Under the pieces are notes generated by a model. It was not told the origin of the DNA. It was given only the letters and a program-made list of their open reading frames with translations, and did not search any database. From positions 11,873 through 75,872 of the forward strand of contig CAZAMF010000010.1 in the NCBI GenBank assembly GCA_964486295.1: a stretch of 64,000 nt of DNA, written 5' to 3'. Each line of letters opens with the position of its first letter. The first letter of the stretch is position 1. Origin of the DNA: CALBZG01 sp964486295 (GTDB lineage Bacteria > Bacillota > Clostridia > Peptostreptococcales > Anaerovoracaceae). Shown here piece by piece: positions 61,117-64,000 of this stretch. Position numbers and translations under genes: made by a program.

Positions 61117-63007
61117 TAATCAAACGAAAAGAAAGCTGACGGCATGGATTTTGACGATAGCGATGGCGTTATCCGCTCTTGGCCCGCTTACGGGAAACGC
61201 CTATGCGGCGGCCCCGGCGGTCGCTGTAGATGAAGCGACCTACGTCAATCTGGACTATTATGGCCAGATTTCGGATGTCAGCATCGTAAAAGGCTGCAGT
61301 TTGAATGGGCTGACGGAGTTTGAGGATTTTGGTAAGTATGAGTCTGTGACCAATATGACCGGTTATGAGGAGCCTGTCCTCGTTAAAGAAAGCGTCAGAT
61401 GGAATCTTGAGAAAACCAGCAGTTTCAAGCGATTCTACTATAACTGCAAGGTTAAAAACGATGCCATAGCGTTCCCCTGGAACTTCGACATATCGTACAA
61501 ATTGAACGGCGTGCCGTGTAAGGCTGAAACCCTGGCCGGAGCCTCCGGCCTGGTTGAGATCGACGTCCATGTGATTCCGAACGATCAGGCGAAGGAATAT
61601 TTCAGAAACAACATGCTGCTTCAGGTGGCGACCTATATCAATACGGAGGATGCCTACAGCATCGATGCCCCGGGCGCTCAGCTGCAGTCGATGGGCACCT
61701 ATAAAGCCGTGGTTTTTGCCGCACTGCCAAGGGAAGAGGAGACTTTCACCATCCGCATAGGCTCCGACAGCTTTGAAACCAGCGGGATCATGATGATGAT
61801 GATTCCCGGGACACTAAAGCAGATGGAAGAAATCAAAAGTCTGAAAGAGGCAAAAGATACCATCGAAGATTCCGCAGAAGCGATCTACAGCGGCTTTGAT
61901 GAAATCCTGAATACCATGGAAGGAATGAAATCGGGGATCGAAGGGCTCAAAACAGGGACGCAGGGTTTGGAGGATGCCAGGAACACCTTCAGCGCAGGAA
62001 AGGATCAAATGAGGGAGGATGCAGACGACGTAATTTCGGATCTCACCGCTGTGAATCAGCAACTGAAAAATCTGATCCCCTACTTTCAGACAGGCCAGAA
62101 TTCAATCAAAGACCTAAATGATTCCATTTCCGACATGATCAGCACCCTGGATAAACTCAAGGAACCTGCTTCTGACGGGAGCGCCTCTATCGCCGACCTA
62201 CAGTCAGACCTTAAAGAACTGCAGACGATGCTGAATTTATTGAATAGGCAGACCGGCGATGCGATGACCAACATTTGGAAGGTTGTAAAGACGGATCCGA
62301 ACAGCGGCATCAGCAGCTACGAACTGGCAAAGCTGCAGGGTGTAACCGGAATCGTCAGCACCGTATCCCCTTATTCCAGTACGATCAGCTCCCTGCTTTC
62401 CGAAGCGGTCGCGATGGGCAACACCACGATCAAGATCATTGATATCACTACAGAACTTATAAAGGAAGTGGACGAGCTGGGCGACACCCTCGGCGAATAT
62501 GAGGATGATATGGTCAGCCTGCTTGGGGACTGCGAACAACTCGCTTCACTCATGAGCGACAGTCTGGAAAGCACTATTAACTACCTGACCTACTCCAAAT
62601 CACTTCTGCAGGAGAGCGGGGATAAACTGGATGGGGCTACCGAAAAATCCTTAAAGAGTATGACCGATCTTCTTGAAAAAAGTCTAAGCGGACTTGCCAG
62701 TGTTTCAACTCTGCGTAACGCAAACAGCACCATCAGAAACACGATCCATGAGCAGCTTGATAAAATCGAAAAGGAAAACAGTTTTCTGAAGCTGGATGCC
62801 AATGCCCAATTCGTTTCCTTCACATCGGACCGGAACCCTGCGCCTTCCAGCATCCAGGTGATTCTTAGAACGCAGGAAATAACCACGGACCAGAATTCTG
62901 ACAAGATTGTTGACTTGGAAACAGAAAAAGAGGACATCGGGTTTTTAAAAAGGCTAATCAACCTCTTTAAACAAATGCACAGCAACATCATGCCTTCTTC
63001 GTCATGA
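61088..63007 (+). CDS. Secreted coiled-coil partner of the MMPL exporter
   Basis: A 639-residue exported protein. After a basic start, a signal peptide (LTAWILTIAMALSALGPLTG, ending NAYAA) is followed by a beta-rich domain to about residue 230 and long heptad-like helices (EEIKSLKEAKDTIEDSAEAI, then many D/S/L repeats) to the C-terminus. The ATG at 61088 is chosen for GGAGGG upstream; the GTG at 61067 would overlap that site. Such proteins often follow MMPL genes in Clostridia and could act as periplasm-like adaptors across the wall. I do not know a defined function. Confidence 0.7.
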   Translation: MKWNRIIVYDNQTKRKLTAWILTIAMALSALGPLTGNAYAAAPAVAVDEATYVNLDYYGQISDVSIVKGCSLNGLTEFEDFGKYESVTNMTGYEEPVLVKESVRWNLEKTSSFKRFYYNCKVKNDAIAFPWNFDISYKLNGVPCKAETLAGASGLVEIDVHVIPNDQAKEYFRNNMLLQVATYINTEDAYSIDAPGAQLQSMGTYKAVVFAALPREEETFTIRIGSDSFETSGIMMMMIPGTLKQMEEIKSLKEAKDTIEDSAEAIYSGFDEILNTMEGMKSGIEGLKTGTQGLEDARNTFSAGKDQMREDADDVISDLTAVNQQLKNLIPYFQTGQNSIKDLNDSISDMISTLDKLKEPASDGSASIADLQSDLKELQTMLNLLNRQTGDAMTNIWKVVKTDPNSGISSYELAKLQGVTGIVSTVSPYSSTISSLLSEAVAMGNTTIKIIDITTELIKEVDELGDTLGEYEDDMVSLLGDCEQLASLMSDSLESTINYLTYSKSLLQESGDKLDGATEKSLKSMTDLLEKSLSGLASVSTLRNANSTIRNTIHEQLDKIEKENSFLKLDANAQFVSFTSDRNPAPSSIQVILRTQEITTDQNSDKIVDLETEKEDIGFLKRLINLFKQMHSNIMPSSS

Positions 63008-63211
63008 AAGAGCACATCTTTTATGCGAACAGGCTCAACGAGATAAAAACATAGTACACTATAAGGAAGGCTTACGAGCACAATATTTATAAACTCAGCA
63101 AGTATAGCATCAAATAATTACAGGTCATTTACCAATAATTACAATTGGCACCGGTTGAGCCTCCCAATGTGGTATAGTATAGAACACTGATTGGAATGTC
63201 TACAGTTAGAA

Positions 63212-63734
63212 CTTGTAAAGTATGTAATCTATAGAAAATTAAGGGGTAGAACATCAATAAATTGAATGCCGAAGGGAGGCGTGAACATTACTCGAACTCT
63301 GAACAGTAATTTGGAAAATATCCTGACATTTCAGTTCTGGAAGGAGATAATATATGAAAATTAAGTTGTTTTGGCCAAAGTGTACTTATCTTAATAAAGA
63401 ATGGTGTTCAGAAGGATTGGACTCTTATTGGGTGGAATGCAAAAAATATGAAGCGATTGAGAAAATTTTCCCCTATTTATCTATCGAGCAAATTGAAGAA
63501 AGCAATAGAAATCATAGACCAAAAGAAAATTGTGGCAACGACTTTGGAATAGAAACAGATAATTATTGCTTTCTTGTTTCAAAGAATTTAAGTTCAATCG
63601 AGTCTTTCCCGTGGTATTACCCTTACGCTGGACAATGGAATACATATTGCCCGTTTGAAATAATCAATGAGTTTCATATTTCCGATTTGGAGGAACTGGG
63701 GAACCATGCTGTTACGGGGCATAAATATAAATAA
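63212..63734 (+). repeat. Duplicated locus, copy B (partner at 40427-41028)
   Basis: Homologous to the locus near 40.4-41.0 kb: ACTTGTAAAGTATG, ATGCCGAAGGGAGG, CTGAACAGT and the small gene. The short frame MPKGGVNITRTLNSN at 63266 runs into the start of the main gene. Confidence 0.8.
63354..63734 (+). CDS. Small hypothetical protein, intact copy
   Basis: A 126-residue acidic, aromatic-rich cytoplasmic protein (no signal peptide or membrane segment). Notable stretches are LFWPKCTYLNKEWCSEGLDS near the start and SIESFPWYYPYAGQWNTYCP towards the end. Not recognised. The ribosome site GGAAGGAG is strong, and a 21-bp perfect hairpin terminator starts at its stop codon. The frameshifted relative lies 22.7 kb upstream next to a secreted nuclease. 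Short, duplicated, tryptophan-rich single genes of this style are often immunity proteins of polymorphic toxins, but I have no direct evidence. Confidence 0.65.
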   Translation: MKIKLFWPKCTYLNKEWCSEGLDSYWVECKKYEAIEKIFPYLSIEQIEESNRNHRPKENCGNDFGIETDNYCFLVSKNLSSIESFPWYYPYAGQWNTYCPFEIINEFHISDLEELGNHAVTGHKYK

Positions 63735-63776
63735 GAAACAGAACTCGTGCAGAGATGCACGAGTTCTGTTTCTTAT
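63731..63776. terminator. Perfect 21-bp bidirectional hairpin
   Basis: Arms 63731-63751 and 63756-63776 pair perfectly around GAGA (core AACTCGTGCA/TGCACGAGTT). It includes the stop codon of the small gene. Confidence 0.75.
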
Positions 63777-63933
63777 ATGGTTGTAATATAGATCAAGTTT
63801 TTCATAAATCTATATGAAAAGGTTTTTTTCTCGCAAGCAAATAGTTCAATACAGTAGCCTTCGCTAATTGTGAAACTCGATTGCCTGAACTATAATATAT
63901 ACAATACTGATTTTTTAAAGGGAGCTTGATTGT

Positions 63934-64000
63934 ATGAGCGAACAAAGACAAATCGTCTTCGAAAAATTAAATGAACTGGGAATAAATTATGATTTAATTG
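63934..64000 (+). CDS. Start of a YbaK/prolyl-tRNA deacylase-like protein (cut by window edge)
   Basis: Only 22 residues are visible, reading MSEQRQIVFEKLNELGINYD, with AAAGGGAG upstream. The opening QxxVFEKLxELGIxYD is common to YbaK/ProX-type aminoacyl-tRNA deacylases of Firmicutes, but the piece is too short to be certain. Confidence 0.4.
   Translation, partial: MSEQRQIVFEKLNELGINYDLI

Noticed and set aside
1..64000. CRISPR arrays, tRNA or rRNA genes, intact insertion sequences, replication origins
   Set aside because: I looked for regularly spaced repeats, tRNA-like cloverleaf ends, rRNA segments and transposase motifs on both strands and found none.

Overview
The window looks like the chromosome of a strictly anaerobic, amino-acid-fermenting member of the Clostridia (Firmicutes). 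The evidence is strong GGAGG-type ribosome sites, near-consensus TTGACA-17-TATAAT promoters, 3,5-diaminohexanoate dehydrogenase of lysine fermentation, 2-oxoacid:ferredoxin oxidoreductase, SLH surface proteins and sigma-54/PAS activators. An amino-acid fermenter of the Peptostreptococcales/Anaerovoracaceae kind would fit, but the genus cannot be fixed by reading. I saw no rRNA, tRNA, CRISPR array or intact insertion sequence.

Layout. (1) 1-5.9 kb: amino-acid uptake and use (PutP fragment, Orn/Lys/Arg decarboxylase-family enzyme, SprT-like protein, kdd, LysP-like permease). (2) 6-7.6 kb: a HemN-like radical SAM protein and a SHOCT membrane protein. (3) 7.9-10.6 kb: promoter, structured leader RNA, then polyferredoxin, tungsten-type aldehyde:ferredoxin oxidoreductase and a MoaD-like protein. 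(4) 10.7-17 kb: a molybdenum supply and maturation block on the minus strand (modA-modB-modC, XdhC, NTP-transferase/phosphatase fusion, MoeA-like protein), with a divergent HTH-TOBE regulator. (5) 17-20.8 kb: a minus-strand operon of radical SAM protein, methyltransferase, C-GCAxxG-C-C-type protein and AMP-dependent CoA ligase, under a second copy of the same leader RNA. (6) 21-26.5 kb: AraC/GyrI-like regulator, CorA, P-type ATPase, DUF1003. (7) 26.7-35.4 kb: two tandem MOP-type molybdenum aldehyde oxidoreductases, a FAD/two-cluster electron-transfer protein and a tiny CxxC redox protein, followed by a promoter-terminator scar. (8) 36-42.3 kb: an AT-richer accessory island with a LytTR regulator, an SLH/Ig surface protein, a secreted nuclease, pseudogenes and one copy of a duplicated locus. 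(9) 42.5-49.5 kb: an operon with a sigma-54-type promoter, holding an APC permease and a three-subunit molybdenum hydroxylase whose FAD subunit carries an inserted NADPH-oxidoreductase module. (10) 49.6-52 kb: YheO-type and sigma-54 regulators. (11) 52.3-57.7 kb: a second sigma-54-type operon with CoA-transferase, four-subunit 2-oxoacid:ferredoxin oxidoreductase and branched-chain aminotransferase. (12) 58-64 kb: TetR, MMPL exporter and its secreted partner, the second copy of the duplicated small gene, and the start of a YbaK-like gene.

How it fits together. Molybdate/tungstate uptake, cofactor maturation, two leader RNAs and four Mo/W enzymes lie within about 45 kb. Blocks 4, 5 and 7 together contain nearly every member of the poorly understood gene neighbourhood that I recall around Desulfovibrio DVU_1551-1559 (NTP transferase, CoA ligase, C-GCAxxG-C-C protein, methyltransferase, small redox protein, radical SAM protein, MOP-type aldehyde oxidoreductase). 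I regard this as the most interesting system here: a probable redox or cofactor-modification pathway of unknown chemistry that serves the MOP-type enzymes. Blocks 9-11 look like a substrate-induced regulon linking import and hydroxylation of an amino-acid-like or heterocyclic compound to 2-oxoacid and CoA-thioester fermentation.
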